This document shows, in pieces, positions 41,173 to 50,267 of a stretch of 64,000 nt of DNA; within the stretch, counting starts at the first letter, position 1; each line of letters begins with the position of its first letter. The notes beneath the pieces were generated by a model. That model saw only the letters and a list, made by a program, of their open reading frames with translations. It had not been told where the DNA came from and did not search any database. The position numbers were made by a program, and so were the translations under genes. Origin of the DNA: Modestobacter caceresii (GTDB taxonomy: Bacteria; Actinomycetota; Actinomycetes; Mycobacteriales; Geodermatophilaceae); NCBI RefSeq assembly GCF_000761485.1, contig NZ_JPMX01000058.1:17064-81063 (forward strand). The letters are read 5' to 3'.

Positions 41173-42576
41173 TCAGTGCTGCGGGCCGAGGGTGCTGACC
41201 GGGAGACCCCGGATCGAGGCGTCGATGACCTCGATGGTGTGGGCCAGGCCGATCCGGGTGCCCTGCCGTTCCAGCGAGGACGAGACCTGCATCAGGCACC
41301 CGGGGTTCGCGGTCACCAGCAGCTGGGCCCCCGTGCCGGCGATGTTGCGGGCCTTGCGGTCGCCCAGCTCGCGGGCGGGCTCGGGGTTCAGCACGTTCCA
41401 GATCCCGGCCGAGCCGCAGCAGACCTCGGCCTCCGCGATCTCCTTCACCTGCAGGCCGGGGATCTCCCGCAGCAGGCTGCGCGGCTGGCTCCGGATGCCC
41501 TGCGCGTGCCCGAGGTGGCAGGCGTCGTGGTAGGCCACGGTGACCTCCAGCGGGTGCCGCGGGGCGACGCTGCCGAGGTCGGCGAGGAACTCCGAGACGT
41601 CCCGGACCTTGGCGGAGAAGGCCTTCGCCCGCTCGGCGTAGTCCGGGTCGTCGGCGAGGACGTCGGCGTACTCCTTCATGCTGGAGCCGCAGCCGGCCGC
41701 GTTGACCACGACCGTGTCGACGCCGGCGGCCTCGAACGCGTCGATGGTGGAGCGGGCGAAGGACTCCGCCTCCTGCTGGCGGCCGTTGTGCACCGACAGC
41801 GCGCCGCAGCAGCCCTGCTTGCGGGGGATGATCACGTCGCAGCCCTCGGCGGCGAGGACCCGCGCGGTGGCGGCGTTCACGCCGGGGAAGAACTCGCCCT
41901 GCACGCAGCCGGTCAGCATGCCCACCACGGCCCGCCGGGTGCCGGTGGCCGGCACGCGCTCGGGCAGCTTCTCCCGCTTCTCCAGCACCGGCGCCAGGCC
42001 CTCCATGGCGGCCAGCTTCGGTGCGAGCCGGTCCAGCAGCCCGCTCTTGCGCACGACGCTCGGCAGCCCGCTGGCCTGGTAGGCCCGCAGCGGACCGCGC
42101 AGCGCCCGCAGCCGCTTCTTGTAGGGGAAGAGGGCGAAGATCGCCGCACGCATCGCCCGGTCGCCCGGGCTGCGCGTGTGGTGCCGCTCCACCTGGACGC
42201 GCGTGGCCTCGATGAGCTTGTCGTACTGGACGCCGGAGGGGCAGGCGGTCACGCAGGCCATGCAGCCCAGGCAGGCGTCGAAGTGCTGCACCATCGTGTC
42301 GCTGAGCGGCGCGCCCTGCAGCCCGGCCTTCATCAGGTCGATGCGGCCGCGCGGGGAGTCCATCTCCTCGCCCCACAGCGTGTACGTGGGGCAGGTGGGC
42401 AGGCAGAACCCGCAGTGCACGCAGTCGCTGATCAGCTCCGCCGAGGGCGGGTGGTCGTCGTCGAAGGCGGGGCGCACGGTCGGGGTGCCCACGGGCACGG
42501 GGCCGGCGGCAAGTGCGCCGGCCTTGTCCGGGTCGCTCTGCGGCTCGTCGGAACGGGCGCGGGTGGACTCGACCAT
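41173..42576 (-). CDS. glcF: Glycolate oxidase iron-sulfur subunit GlcF
   Basis: The 467-residue protein has two [4Fe-4S] motifs (CVHCGFCLPTCPTY and CLGCMACVTACPSG) followed by two CCG domains (CCGALSVHNGRQ and CCGSAGIWNVLNPE), the layout of GlcF. It passes electrons from the flavin subunits to the respiratory chain. ATG 42576 overlaps the glcE stop in TAATG. Last gene of glcD-glcE-glcF. Confidence 0.9.
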   Translation of the reverse strand: MVESTRARSDEPQSDPDKAGALAAGPVPVGTPTVRPAFDDDHPPSAELISDCVHCGFCLPTCPTYTLWGEEMDSPRGRIDLMKAGLQGAPLSDTMVQHFDACLGCMACVTACPSGVQYDKLIEATRVQVERHHTRSPGDRAMRAAIFALFPYKKRLRALRGPLRAYQASGLPSVVRKSGLLDRLAPKLAAMEGLAPVLEKREKLPERVPATGTRRAVVGMLTGCVQGEFFPGVNAATARVLAAEGCDVIIPRKQGCCGALSVHNGRQQEAESFARSTIDAFEAAGVDTVVVNAAGCGSSMKEYADVLADDPDYAERAKAFSAKVRDVSEFLADLGSVAPRHPLEVTVAYHDACHLGHAQGIRSQPRSLLREIPGLQVKEIAEAEVCCGSAGIWNVLNPEPARELGDRKARNIAGTGAQLLVTANPGCLMQVSSSLERQGTRIGLAHTIEVIDASIRGLPVSTLGPQH

Positions 42577-43838
42577 TAGATGCCTCCGACGAACCGGCCG
42601 GGCGCCAGGCGGCGCTCGGGGTCGAACTGTTCCTTCACACGGCGCATCAGGTCGATCGCCGGCACCGGGCCCCACGTGTCGACCGCCGTCTTGACCGCCG
42701 GGGGACCGTCGAGGACGACGAGCGAGCCGCCGTGCTCGGTGCAGACCGCCCGGGTCCGGGTGACCACGTCGGCCAGCGCCTCCACCGGGGCGTCGGCGCC
42801 CAGCGCGGCGTAGAGCACTCCGGCGCCGCCGGAGCCGCGCACCGTGAGGGCGATCCCGGCGTCCTCCGCGGCCCGGCGGGCGGCGGTGAGCACCGGTGCC
42901 AGCCCGGACAGCGCGCAGGTGAGCTTCAGGCCGGTCGACCCGGGCTCCTCGGTCCACGGCAGCACGCCCCAGCCGGCGGGTGCGTCCTCGGCGGCGGACG
43001 CGCCGTCGCCCAGCAGCTGCCGGGTGCTCGCCGTCCGGGCCTCGACGCCGGCCGGGGTGCCCTCCAGCAGGACGCCGACCGTGCCGGCACCGTCGACGCG
43101 CCACTCCACCTCGACGGCGGCCGGCACGACCTGCGCGTGCACCACCGACTGGACCAGCCGGGAGGCGTCCTCGGGAGTGCCGAACGGGACAGAGACGAAC
43201 CGGCGGGCGGCCGGCACGGGGTGCAGCCGGAACACCGCCCGGGTGACGACGACGAGGGTGCCGAACGAGCCGATGACCAGCTTGCCCAGGTCGTAGCCGG
43301 CCACGTTCTTGACGACCCGGCCACCGGCCTTGGCGACCACGCCGTCGGCGCGCACCACGGTCACGCCGATCAGCAGGTCGCGGGCGGTGCCGACGGCGAC
43401 CCGACCGGGACCGCTGGCGTTGGTGGCCAGCATGCCGCCGACCGTGCCGCCGGCGATCGGCTCGTCCAGGGCGAGTCGCTGCCCGGCCGAGCTCGCGGTC
43501 TGCTGGACGTCGGAGAGCAGCGCGCCGGCCTCGGTGTCGACGATGAGGTCGCCGGCGGCGTGGTCGAGCACCCGGTTCATCCGGCTGAGGTCCAGCACCA
43601 CGTCGGCGGACTCCGGCGGCCGGCCCCAGGTGAGCTTGGTGCCCTGGCCGCGCGGGACGACGGTGAGCCCGGCGGCCGCGGCGGCGCGCAGGACGGCGGC
43701 GGTCTCCTCGGTGGAGCCGGGCCGGGCGACGAGTGCGGCGGGCACCCCGTCGACGGCGTCGGCGGGCGTGGCGTCGGTGATCTCCCCGCAGGCGTCGGCG
43801 AGGGCGGTACGGGCGCTGTCGAGGTCGACGGTGGTCAT
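42576..43838 (-). CDS. glcE: Glycolate oxidase FAD-binding subunit GlcE
   Basis: This 420-residue protein has a single FAD_binding_4 domain with VVPRGQGTKLTWG, GGTVGGMLATNASGPGRVAVG and KNVAGYDLGKLVIGSFGTL, as in GlcE. ATG 43838 overlaps the glcD stop in TGATG. Its C-terminus RRVKEQFDPERRLAPGRFVGG is the usual family end. Confidence 0.9.
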   Translation of the reverse strand: MTTVDLDSARTALADACGEITDATPADAVDGVPAALVARPGSTEETAAVLRAAAAAGLTVVPRGQGTKLTWGRPPESADVVLDLSRMNRVLDHAAGDLIVDTEAGALLSDVQQTASSAGQRLALDEPIAGGTVGGMLATNASGPGRVAVGTARDLLIGVTVVRADGVVAKAGGRVVKNVAGYDLGKLVIGSFGTLVVVTRAVFRLHPVPAARRFVSVPFGTPEDASRLVQSVVHAQVVPAAVEVEWRVDGAGTVGVLLEGTPAGVEARTASTRQLLGDGASAAEDAPAGWGVLPWTEEPGSTGLKLTCALSGLAPVLTAARRAAEDAGIALTVRGSGGAGVLYAALGADAPVEALADVVTRTRAVCTEHGGSLVVLDGPPAVKTAVDTWGPVPAIDLMRRVKEQFDPERRLAPGRFVGGI

Positions 43839-45394
43839 CAGAACGCGTCCGCCAGACCGGCCTCGACCAGCGGGTGCGCCTTCTTCCGCTTGCCGGGCAC
43901 CTCGCCGCAGAGCCGCGGGGTCGGGAAGACCTTGCCCGGGTTGGAGATGTTGCCCGGGTCGAAGGCGCACCGGACCAGCTGCATGGTGTCCAGGTCGTCG
44001 TCGGTGAACATCTTCGGCATGTAGGCGGCCTTGTCCACGCCCACCCCGTGCTCGCCGGTGATCGCCCCGCCGTGGGTGATGCAGAGGTCCAGGATCGCGC
44101 CGCTGACCTTCTCCGCGGCCTCGCCGGCGCCCTCCTTCTCTCCGTCGAAGAGCACCAGCGGGTGCAGGTTGCCGTCGCCGGCGTGGAAGACGTTGGCCAC
44201 CCGGACGCCGGAGGACTCCGACAGCTCGGCGATCGCCCGGAGCACCTCGGGCAGCGCGGTCCGCGGGATCACGCCGTCCTGCACGATGTAGTCGGGGCTG
44301 ATCCGGCCCACCGCGGCGAAGGCGGACTTGCGGCCGCGCCAGATCAGCGCGCGCTCCATGGCGTCGGTGGCCAGCCGCAGCTCGAAGGAGCCGTTCTCCT
44401 GGCAGAACCGCTCGACCAGGGCGTACTCGTGCTCGACCTCGGCCGAGGCGCCGTCGAGCTCGATGACCAGCACCGCGCCGGCGCCGTCCGGGTAGTTGCA
44501 GTGCACGGCGGCCTCGGCGGCCTCGATGGCCAGCGCGTCCATCATCTCGATCGCGGCGGGCAGGACGCCCGCGCTGATGATCGCCGAGGTGGCGGCGCCG
44601 GCGTCGTCGGTGGTGTGGAACCCGACGAGCAGGGTGCGGACCTCCTCGGGCAGCCGCACCAGCCGGACGGTGGCGGTGGTGGCGATGCCGAGGGTGCCCT
44701 CGGAGCCGACGACGGTGCCGAGCAGGTCGTAGCCGGGGGAGTCCGGCGCCAGGCCGCCCAGCTGCACGACGTCGCCCTGCGGGGTGATCAGCTCGGTGCC
44801 GAGTACGTGGTTGCTGGTGAACCCGTACTTCAGGCAGTGCGCGCCGCCGGAGTTCTCGGCCAGGTTGCCGCCGATGGAGCAGATCTGCTGGCTGCTGGGG
44901 TCGGGGGCGTAGTAGTAGCCCTCCGGGGTGGCGGCCCTGGTGACGTCGAGGTTGATCACGCCGGGCTCCACGATCGCGCGCTGGTCGGCGCGGCGGACCT
45001 CGTGGATGGTGCGCATCCGGGAGGTGACCAGCAGGACGCCGTCGGCCCGGGGGAGTGCACCGCCGGACAGCCCGGTGCCCGAGCCGCGGGCGACGAACGG
45101 GACGCCGTGCTCCGAGCAGGCCTTGACCACCGCGGCCAGCTGCTCGGTCGTCTCCGGGAGGACCACCAGTGCGGGGGTGACCCGGTAGTGGGCCAGGCCG
45201 TCGCACTCGTAGGTGCGCAGCTGGGTCGGGTCGGCGATCACCCCGGTCTCGGGCATCAGCTCGCGGGCCACCCGGCCCACGGCCGCGATGCCCGCGGCGT
45301 TGTCCCCTGCCTCACCGGTGGCCGACGTGGCCTCGGGTGGGGTGTCGCCGAGGACCGGGCCGGCCGTCGTCTCGGTGCCGTGCATGCCGCTCAT
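43838..45394 (-). CDS. glcD: Glycolate oxidase catalytic subunit GlcD
   Basis: A 518-residue FAD-linked oxidase of the VAO fold: PFVARGSGTGLSGGALPR, GGNLAENSGGAHCLKYGFT, VGSEGTLGIATTATV and the C-terminal GEHGVGVDKAAYMPKMF with the active-site histidine. The family oxidises glycolate or D-lactate. With GlcE and GlcF it forms a membrane-linked dehydrogenase supplying glyoxylate to malate synthase, encoded upstream. ATG 45394; an N-terminal extension of about 35 residues is rich in Ala, Gly and Thr. Confidence 0.9.
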   Translation of the reverse strand: MSGMHGTETTAGPVLGDTPPEATSATGEAGDNAAGIAAVGRVARELMPETGVIADPTQLRTYECDGLAHYRVTPALVVLPETTEQLAAVVKACSEHGVPFVARGSGTGLSGGALPRADGVLLVTSRMRTIHEVRRADQRAIVEPGVINLDVTRAATPEGYYYAPDPSSQQICSIGGNLAENSGGAHCLKYGFTSNHVLGTELITPQGDVVQLGGLAPDSPGYDLLGTVVGSEGTLGIATTATVRLVRLPEEVRTLLVGFHTTDDAGAATSAIISAGVLPAAIEMMDALAIEAAEAAVHCNYPDGAGAVLVIELDGASAEVEHEYALVERFCQENGSFELRLATDAMERALIWRGRKSAFAAVGRISPDYIVQDGVIPRTALPEVLRAIAELSESSGVRVANVFHAGDGNLHPLVLFDGEKEGAGEAAEKVSGAILDLCITHGGAITGEHGVGVDKAAYMPKMFTDDDLDTMQLVRCAFDPGNISNPGKVFPTPRLCGEVPGKRKKAHPLVEAGLADAF

Positions 45395-45445
45395 GAGGTT
45401 CCGCCTTCGTTGCCGGACCTGCTGTGACGTGCGATCTGGTGCGGT

Positions 45446-45487
45446 CCCCGCTGACCACCGAAATGGCCATTTCGGTGGTCAGCGGGG
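45446..45487. repeat. Perfect 42-bp palindrome
   Basis: CCCCGCTGACCACCGAAATGG at 45446-45466 is exactly complementary to 45467-45487, with no loop. The centre AAATGGCCATTT is AT-rich for this genome. It lies upstream of glcD and just before a second hairpin. Confidence 0.9.
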
Positions 45488-45491
45488 GTGT

Positions 45492-45531
45492 GCCCCTGGG
45501 GGCCAAAATAGCGACTTTGGCCCCCAGGGGC
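45492..45531. terminator. 16-bp stem hairpin downstream of malate synthase
   Basis: GCCCCTGGGGGCCAAA pairs perfectly with 45516-45531 around an eight-base loop. It lies five bases beyond the aceB stop, so on the minus strand it would act as the aceB terminator. Confidence 0.75.
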
Positions 45532-45536
45532 GGAGA

Positions 45537-47138
45537 TCAGGGCATGCGCTCGTAGGCCGGGACGGTCAGGAAGTCGTTGTACTCGTCGCCCAGGGCCATC
45601 TCGGTGAAGAGCGCACGGGCATCGTCCCATCGGCCGGAGGAGTACGCATCTCCCTTGGCCTCGGCGATGGCGGCCATCTCCTCCTCGATCACCCGCTGCA
45701 CGAGCTCGGTGGTGACCTGCTGGCCGTCGTTGAGCGACACCCCGTTGTGCAGCCACTGCCAGACCTGGCTGCGGCTGATCTCGGCGGTGGCGGCGTCCTC
45801 CATCAGGCCGTTGATGCCGGCGGCACCCGAGCCGCGCAGCCAGGACTCCACGTACTGGATGCCGACGCTGACGTTGGCCCGGAGGCCCGCCTCGGTGACC
45901 TCGCCCGGGGTGGCCTTCACGTTGAGCAGGTCGGCCGCGCTGACCGACACGTCCTCACGCAGCTTGTCCAGCTGGTTCGGCCGCTCGCCGAGCACCTTGT
46001 CGAAGGCGTCCATCGCGGTCTGGACCATGCCCGGGTGGGCCACCCAGGAGCCGTCGAAGCCGTCGTTGGCCTCGCGGCTCTTGTCCTCGGTGATCTTGTT
46101 GAACGCGAACTCGTTCTTCTCCGGGTCCTTGCTCGGGATGAACGCGGACATGCCGCCCATCGCGTGCGCGCCGCGCTTGTGGCAGGTGCGCACCAGCAGC
46201 TCTGTGTAGGCCCGCATGAACGGCACGGTCATCGTGATCGAGTTCCGGTCGGGGAGGGTGAAGTCCTCACCGCGGGTGCGGAACGTCTTGATCACGCTGA
46301 AGAGGTAGTCCCAGCGGCCGGCGTTGAGGCCGGAAGAGTGCTCGCGCAGCTCGTAGAGGATCTCCTCCATCTCGAAGGCCGCCGGGTAGGTCTCGATCAG
46401 GCAGGTGGCCCGGATGGTGCCGCGCGGGATGCCCAGCTGGTCCTGCGCGAGGTTGAAGGCGTCGTTCCAGAGCCGCGCCTCGAGGTGGCTCTCCATCTTC
46501 GGCAGGTAGAAGTACGGGCCCTGACCGCGGTCGATCTGCTTCTGCCCGCAGGCGGAGAGGTAGAGCGCGAAGTCGACCAGGCTGCCCGAGGTCTGCTCAC
46601 CGTCGACGGTGATGTGCTTCTCCGGCAGGTGCCAGCCGCGGGGGCGGACGATGATCGTGGGCAGCTCGTCGTCCGGCTTGAGCTCGTAGCTCTTGCCCTG
46701 CGGGCTGGTGAAGTCGATGGTGCGGTCGATCGAGTCCATCAGGTTGAGCGGACCGTTGACGACGTTCTCCCACAGCGGGGAGTTCGCGTCCTCCTGGTCG
46801 GCCAGCCAGCACTTCGCGCCGGAGTTGAGCGCGTTGATGGTCATCTTGCGGTCGGTCGGGCCGGTCATCTCCACCCGGCGGTCGACCAGGCCGGGGGCCG
46901 GCGGGGCCACCCGCCAGGAGTCGTCCTCGCGGACCGAGGCCGTCTCCGGCAGGAAGTCCAGCGTGCCGCCGTCGGCGAGTGCCTGCACCCGCTCCGTGCG
47001 GGCCTGCAGCCGCTCCAGCCGGCGGCCGTTGAACTCGCGGTGCAGCAGCGCGATGAGCTCCAGAGCCTGAGGCGTCAGGACCTCGTCGAACCGCGGGCCC
47101 ATCGGGCCGGTGATCTCCACGCCGTCGACGGTGCTCAT
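45537..47138 (-). CDS. aceB: Malate synthase A
   Basis: The 533-residue enzyme condenses glyoxylate with acetyl-CoA to malate. Family features: NALNSGAKCWLADQEDANSPLW, PRGWHLPEKHITVDGE, ATCLIETYPAAFEMEEILYEL, and GMSAFIPSKDPE, with the C-terminal DVSVSAADLLNVKATPGEVTEAGLRANV. It is the A-type (about 530 residues), not the 730-residue G-type. Isocitrate lyase is not in the window, so glyoxylate here more likely comes from glycolate. Divergent from an IclR gene with palindromic sites between. Confidence 0.95.
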   Translation of the reverse strand: MSTVDGVEITGPMGPRFDEVLTPQALELIALLHREFNGRRLERLQARTERVQALADGGTLDFLPETASVREDDSWRVAPPAPGLVDRRVEMTGPTDRKMTINALNSGAKCWLADQEDANSPLWENVVNGPLNLMDSIDRTIDFTSPQGKSYELKPDDELPTIIVRPRGWHLPEKHITVDGEQTSGSLVDFALYLSACGQKQIDRGQGPYFYLPKMESHLEARLWNDAFNLAQDQLGIPRGTIRATCLIETYPAAFEMEEILYELREHSSGLNAGRWDYLFSVIKTFRTRGEDFTLPDRNSITMTVPFMRAYTELLVRTCHKRGAHAMGGMSAFIPSKDPEKNEFAFNKITEDKSREANDGFDGSWVAHPGMVQTAMDAFDKVLGERPNQLDKLREDVSVSAADLLNVKATPGEVTEAGLRANVSVGIQYVESWLRGSGAAGINGLMEDAATAEISRSQVWQWLHNGVSLNDGQQVTTELVQRVIEEEMAAIAEAKGDAYSSGRWDDARALFTEMALGDEYNDFLTVPAYERMP

Positions 47139-47223
47139 TGCTCTCCCTGGGGGTCGGTGCCGTCCGGCAGCGCCACCGAGGCGTTCCCCGGGCCGGCGGG
47201 ACGGGCCGTACGAGTGGTGTCAC

Positions 47224-47260
47224 CTTCCGAGAAGCGGAAGGTTCCATCTGTGATGTGGAA
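47224..47260. promoter_or_regulatory. Paired palindromes, likely IclR operators
   Basis: Site 1 is CTTCCG-agaag-CGGAAG (47224-47240). Site 2 is TTCCA-N9-TGGAA (47242-47260). They lie 86-122 bp upstream of aceB and 133-169 bp upstream of the divergent iclR gene. A third similar site is at 51829-51845. Confidence 0.65.
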
Positions 47261-47392
47261 AACGTATCCTCGGTCACCAGTGGGGTCAAGACGACCGCGG
47301 GCGCTCCGGTGCCCGGCGGCCGTGCGGCCCCGGGTTCCCGGGGAGCGAGCACGGTGGCGGGCCCCGGGTGCGCGGGACGACGGAGGAGTGGC

Positions 47393-48196
47393 ATGGCCGA
47401 GACCGGCGGCGCGATCAGCGGTTCCGACGGGGGCGTGCAGTCCCTCGAGCGGGCCTTCCTGCTCCTGGAGCTGATGGCGGAGGACGGCGGCGAGGTCGCG
47501 CTCTCCCGGCTCGCGGTGGACAGCGGCCTGCCGCTGTCCACGATCCACCGGCTGGTCCGCACGCTGGTCGCCCGCGGGTACGTACGCCAGCTCCCCTCCC
47601 GGCGGTACGTGCTGGGCCCCCGGCTGATCCACCTCGGCGAGAGCTCCTCGCGGACGCTCGGCACCTGGGCCCGGCCGCACCTGAGCGACCTGGTCGACTC
47701 CACCGGGGAGACGGCGAACCTGGCGATGCTGGACGGCGACCGGGTGGTGTACGTCGCTCAGGTGCCCTCCAAGCACTCGATGCGGATGTTCACCGAGGTC
47801 GGCCGCCGGGTGCACCTGCACTGCACCGGGGTCGGCAAGGCGCTGCTGTCCCAGCTGCCCGTCTCGACCGCCCGTGAGCTGCTGGAGCGCGGCGGCATGC
47901 CCCGCCGCACCGACAAGACGATCACCGACCCCGACGAGCTGCTGGCGTTGCTGCCGCAGATCGCCGCGCAGGGCTACGTGCTGGACGACGGTGAGCAGGA
48001 GATCGGCGTCCGCTGCGTCGCCGTCCCGGTGCCCGGCGGCCCGGCGCAGACCGCGATCTCGGTCTCCGGCCCCGAGGGGCGGGTGCCGATGGAGAGCGTG
48101 CCGGCGATCGTGGCGCTGCTGCAGCGGACCGCCGCCGGGCTGGCCGCCGAGCTGCGGGAGGACGGCGCCCGCGCGCTCAGCGGCCGGTCCAGCTGA
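47393..48196 (+). CDS. IclR family transcriptional regulator
   Basis: This 267-residue protein has an IclR winged helix (residues about 17-75: SLERAFLLLELMAEDGGEVALSRLAVDSGLPLSTIHRLVRTLV) and the effector domain with the typical RRVHLHCTGVGKALLSQLP and QGYVLDDGEQEIGVRCVAVPV. ATG 47393 follows GGAGGAG. Position divergent from aceB and near glyoxylate genes suggests it responds to glyoxylate or a related acid (as AllR and IclR do). Its 3' end overlaps the convergent crotonase gene by 20 bp. Confidence 0.9.
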   Translation: MAETGGAISGSDGGVQSLERAFLLLELMAEDGGEVALSRLAVDSGLPLSTIHRLVRTLVARGYVRQLPSRRYVLGPRLIHLGESSSRTLGTWARPHLSDLVDSTGETANLAMLDGDRVVYVAQVPSKHSMRMFTEVGRRVHLHCTGVGKALLSQLPVSTARELLERGGMPRRTDKTITDPDELLALLPQIAAQGYVLDDGEQEIGVRCVAVPVPGGPAQTAISVSGPEGRVPMESVPAIVALLQRTAAGLAAELREDGARALSGRSS

Positions 48197-48947
48197 CCTG
48201 TCCACGGTCCACGAACGCCCGCACGCCGGCCCGGAAGTCCGCACTGCCGAACACCTCCCGCACCAGGTCGTCGCCGTCGGGCAGGTCGGCCCGGCGCAGC
48301 CGCGCCACCGCCTGGCCGGCGGCCTTCATGCTCAGCGGCGCGTGCCCGAGCAGCGTCTCGACGAGCGACGCCAGCGCCGGGTCCAGCTCCCCGTCGGGCA
48401 CCACCTCACCGACGAAGCCGGCGGCGGCCGCGTCGGCGGCGGACAGCAGCTTCGCGCGCAGCAGCATGTCCAGCGTGCGACCGGGGCCCAGGTGGTGCAC
48501 CAGCAGCGAGTAGGTGTTCATCGACAGGCAGTTGCCCAGCGTGCGGGCGATCGGGACGCCGAACCGGGACGACGCCGTCGCCACCCGCAGGTCGCAGGCG
48601 GCGGCCAGGGCGAGCCCGCCGCCGACACAGGAGCCCTCGACCGCGGCGACGGTCGGCACGGTGACGTCCTCCAGGCGGTTGACCACCCGCTCGATCCGGG
48701 CCTCGTAGGCGATCCCGTCGTCCCCGCTGGTGAACTCCAGGAACTGGGCGATGTCGGTGCCGGCCACGAAGGCCCGGCCGCCGGCGCCGCGCAGCACCAG
48801 CACCCGCACCGACTCCTCGGCGTCGGCCCGGGCGCAGGCCTCCTCGAGCCCCTCGTACATCGCGAAGGTCATCGCGTTGCGGGCCTCGGGGCGGTTGAAC
48901 AGCACGGTCAGCACCGCGCCGTCCTGGGTGACCTCGAGCTCGCTCAT
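48177..48947 (-). CDS. Crotonase-fold protein (enoyl-CoA hydratase family) without the two catalytic glutamates
   Basis: This 256-residue protein has the crotonase fold: FNRPEARNAMTFAMYEGLEE, GAGGRAFVAGTDIAQFLEF and VEGSCVGGGLALAAACDLRVA. Enoyl-CoA hydratases have GGGxELA and FGxPE; here these read GGGLALA and FGVPIARTLGN, so both catalytic Glu positions appear replaced. It may be an isomerase, decarboxylase or thioesterase-like member. ATG 48947 overlaps the CoA-transferase stop in ATGA, so the two form an operon. Confidence 0.82.
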   Translation of the reverse strand: MSELEVTQDGAVLTVLFNRPEARNAMTFAMYEGLEEACARADAEESVRVLVLRGAGGRAFVAGTDIAQFLEFTSGDDGIAYEARIERVVNRLEDVTVPTVAAVEGSCVGGGLALAAACDLRVATASSRFGVPIARTLGNCLSMNTYSLLVHHLGPGRTLDMLLRAKLLSAADAAAAGFVGEVVPDGELDPALASLVETLLGHAPLSMKAAGQAVARLRRADLPDGDDLVREVFGSADFRAGVRAFVDRGQVSWTGR

Positions 48948-50158
48948 GCGTCGTCCTCTCGGCTGGATGGGGCGACGGCGTCGACGACGTCGGCGGGGAC
49001 GCCGTACCGGGTGAGCACCGCGCGGGTGTCGGCGCCCAGCGGGGGGCCGGCGACGCCGCGGACGGCGGGGGTCCGGGAGAACCGCATCGGCGAGCCGATC
49101 TGCCGCACCGGCCCGAGCGTGGGGTGCGGCGCGTCCCAGAAGAACTCCCGGGCGTTCAAGTGCTCGTCGGTGAACACCTCGCCGTAGTCGTTGATCGGGG
49201 CGCACGGCACCCCGGCCGCACCCAGCGCGGTGAGCAGGTCGGCGGTGGTGCGGGCCCGGGTGCGGCTCTCCACGACGTCCAGCAGCTCGCCGCGGCGGGC
49301 GTGCCGGCGGCTGGCGTCGGCGTAGCCGGGGTCGGCGAGCTCGTCGGCCATGTCCAGGGTGGCGCAGAGCCCGGCCCAGGTGTTGGGGGTGTTCGCGCCG
49401 ATGGTCACCCAGCCGTCGGCGGTCTGGAACGCCTGGTAGGGCGCCTGGCTCTGGTGCGCCGAGCCCAGCGGGCCGCCCACCTCGCCGGTGGCGAACCACT
49501 TGCCGGCCTCCCACACCGCGAGGCTGACCCCGGCCTCGAACAGCGAGACGTCGATCGACTGGCCGACGCCGGTGCGGTCCCGCTCGCGCAGCGCCGCGGT
49601 GACCGCGAGCGCCAGGTAGAGGCCGCAGACCAGGTCGCAGACCGGGACGCCGACCTTGACCGGCTCGCCGCCCGGCGTGCCGGTGATGCTCATGATCCCG
49701 CTGCGCGCCTGGGCCATGATGTCCAGCCCGGGGAGCGGGGCGAGCGGCCCGTCCTGCCCCCAGCCGGACCCGGAGGCGTGCACCACCCGCGGGTTGACCG
49801 CCCAGATCCCCTCGGCGTCCAGCCCCAGCCGGGCCATCGCGCCGGGCCGCAGGTTCTCGATCACCACGTCGGCGGAGGCGACCAGGTCGAGGAACGCCTG
49901 CTTGCCGGCGGGTGACTTCAGGTCCAGCGCGACGGACTCCTTGTTCCGGTTCAGCCGCAGGTACGGCGAGCTCTCGCCGTCGACGAACGGCCCGCTGGCC
50001 CGGACCGGGTCACCGGACCGGGGGTCCTCGACCTTGACCACCCGGGCGCCCAGGTCGGCCAGCTGCATCGCGGCGTACGGCGCCGCCATGAAGACGCCGA
50101 CCTCCAGCACGGTGATGCCGGTCAGGGGCGGCTGGTCGGGCGGTGCGGGTGTGCTCAC
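48944..50158 (-). CDS. Class III (CaiB/BaiF) CoA-transferase
   Basis: The 404-residue enzyme has the family features GITVLEVGVFMAAPYAAMQLADLGARVVKVEDPRSGDPVR, LRLNRNKESVALDLKSPAGK, VVIENLRPGAMARLGLD (with the usual nucleophile Asp in the segment GLDIMAQARSGIM), and SLFEAGVSLAVWE. It moves CoA between carboxylic acids. With the downstream crotonase and the MatC-like importer, it probably activates an imported carboxylic acid. The acid is not predictable. Confidence 0.87.
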   Translation of the reverse strand: MSTPAPPDQPPLTGITVLEVGVFMAAPYAAMQLADLGARVVKVEDPRSGDPVRASGPFVDGESSPYLRLNRNKESVALDLKSPAGKQAFLDLVASADVVIENLRPGAMARLGLDAEGIWAVNPRVVHASGSGWGQDGPLAPLPGLDIMAQARSGIMSITGTPGGEPVKVGVPVCDLVCGLYLALAVTAALRERDRTGVGQSIDVSLFEAGVSLAVWEAGKWFATGEVGGPLGSAHQSQAPYQAFQTADGWVTIGANTPNTWAGLCATLDMADELADPGYADASRRHARRGELLDVVESRTRARTTADLLTALGAAGVPCAPINDYGEVFTDEHLNAREFFWDAPHPTLGPVRQIGSPMRFSRTPAVRGVAGPPLGADTRAVLTRYGVPADVVDAVAPSSREDDA

Positions 50159-50216
50159 GTCTGCCTCCGCGGGTGGTGGTCTCGTCGTGGTCGGGATGTC
50201 GGGGTCCGGACGTGAC

Positions 50217-50250
50217 CGCGCCCCGGCGGCTGGGTGCCGACCGGGGCGCG
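50217..50250 (-). terminator. Terminator of the MatC-like gene
   Basis: CGCGCCCCGG pairs with CCGGGGCGCG across a 14-base loop, 18 bp after the transporter stop. Confidence 0.55.
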
Positions 50251-50267
50251 GGTGGTGCGGGTCCTGC

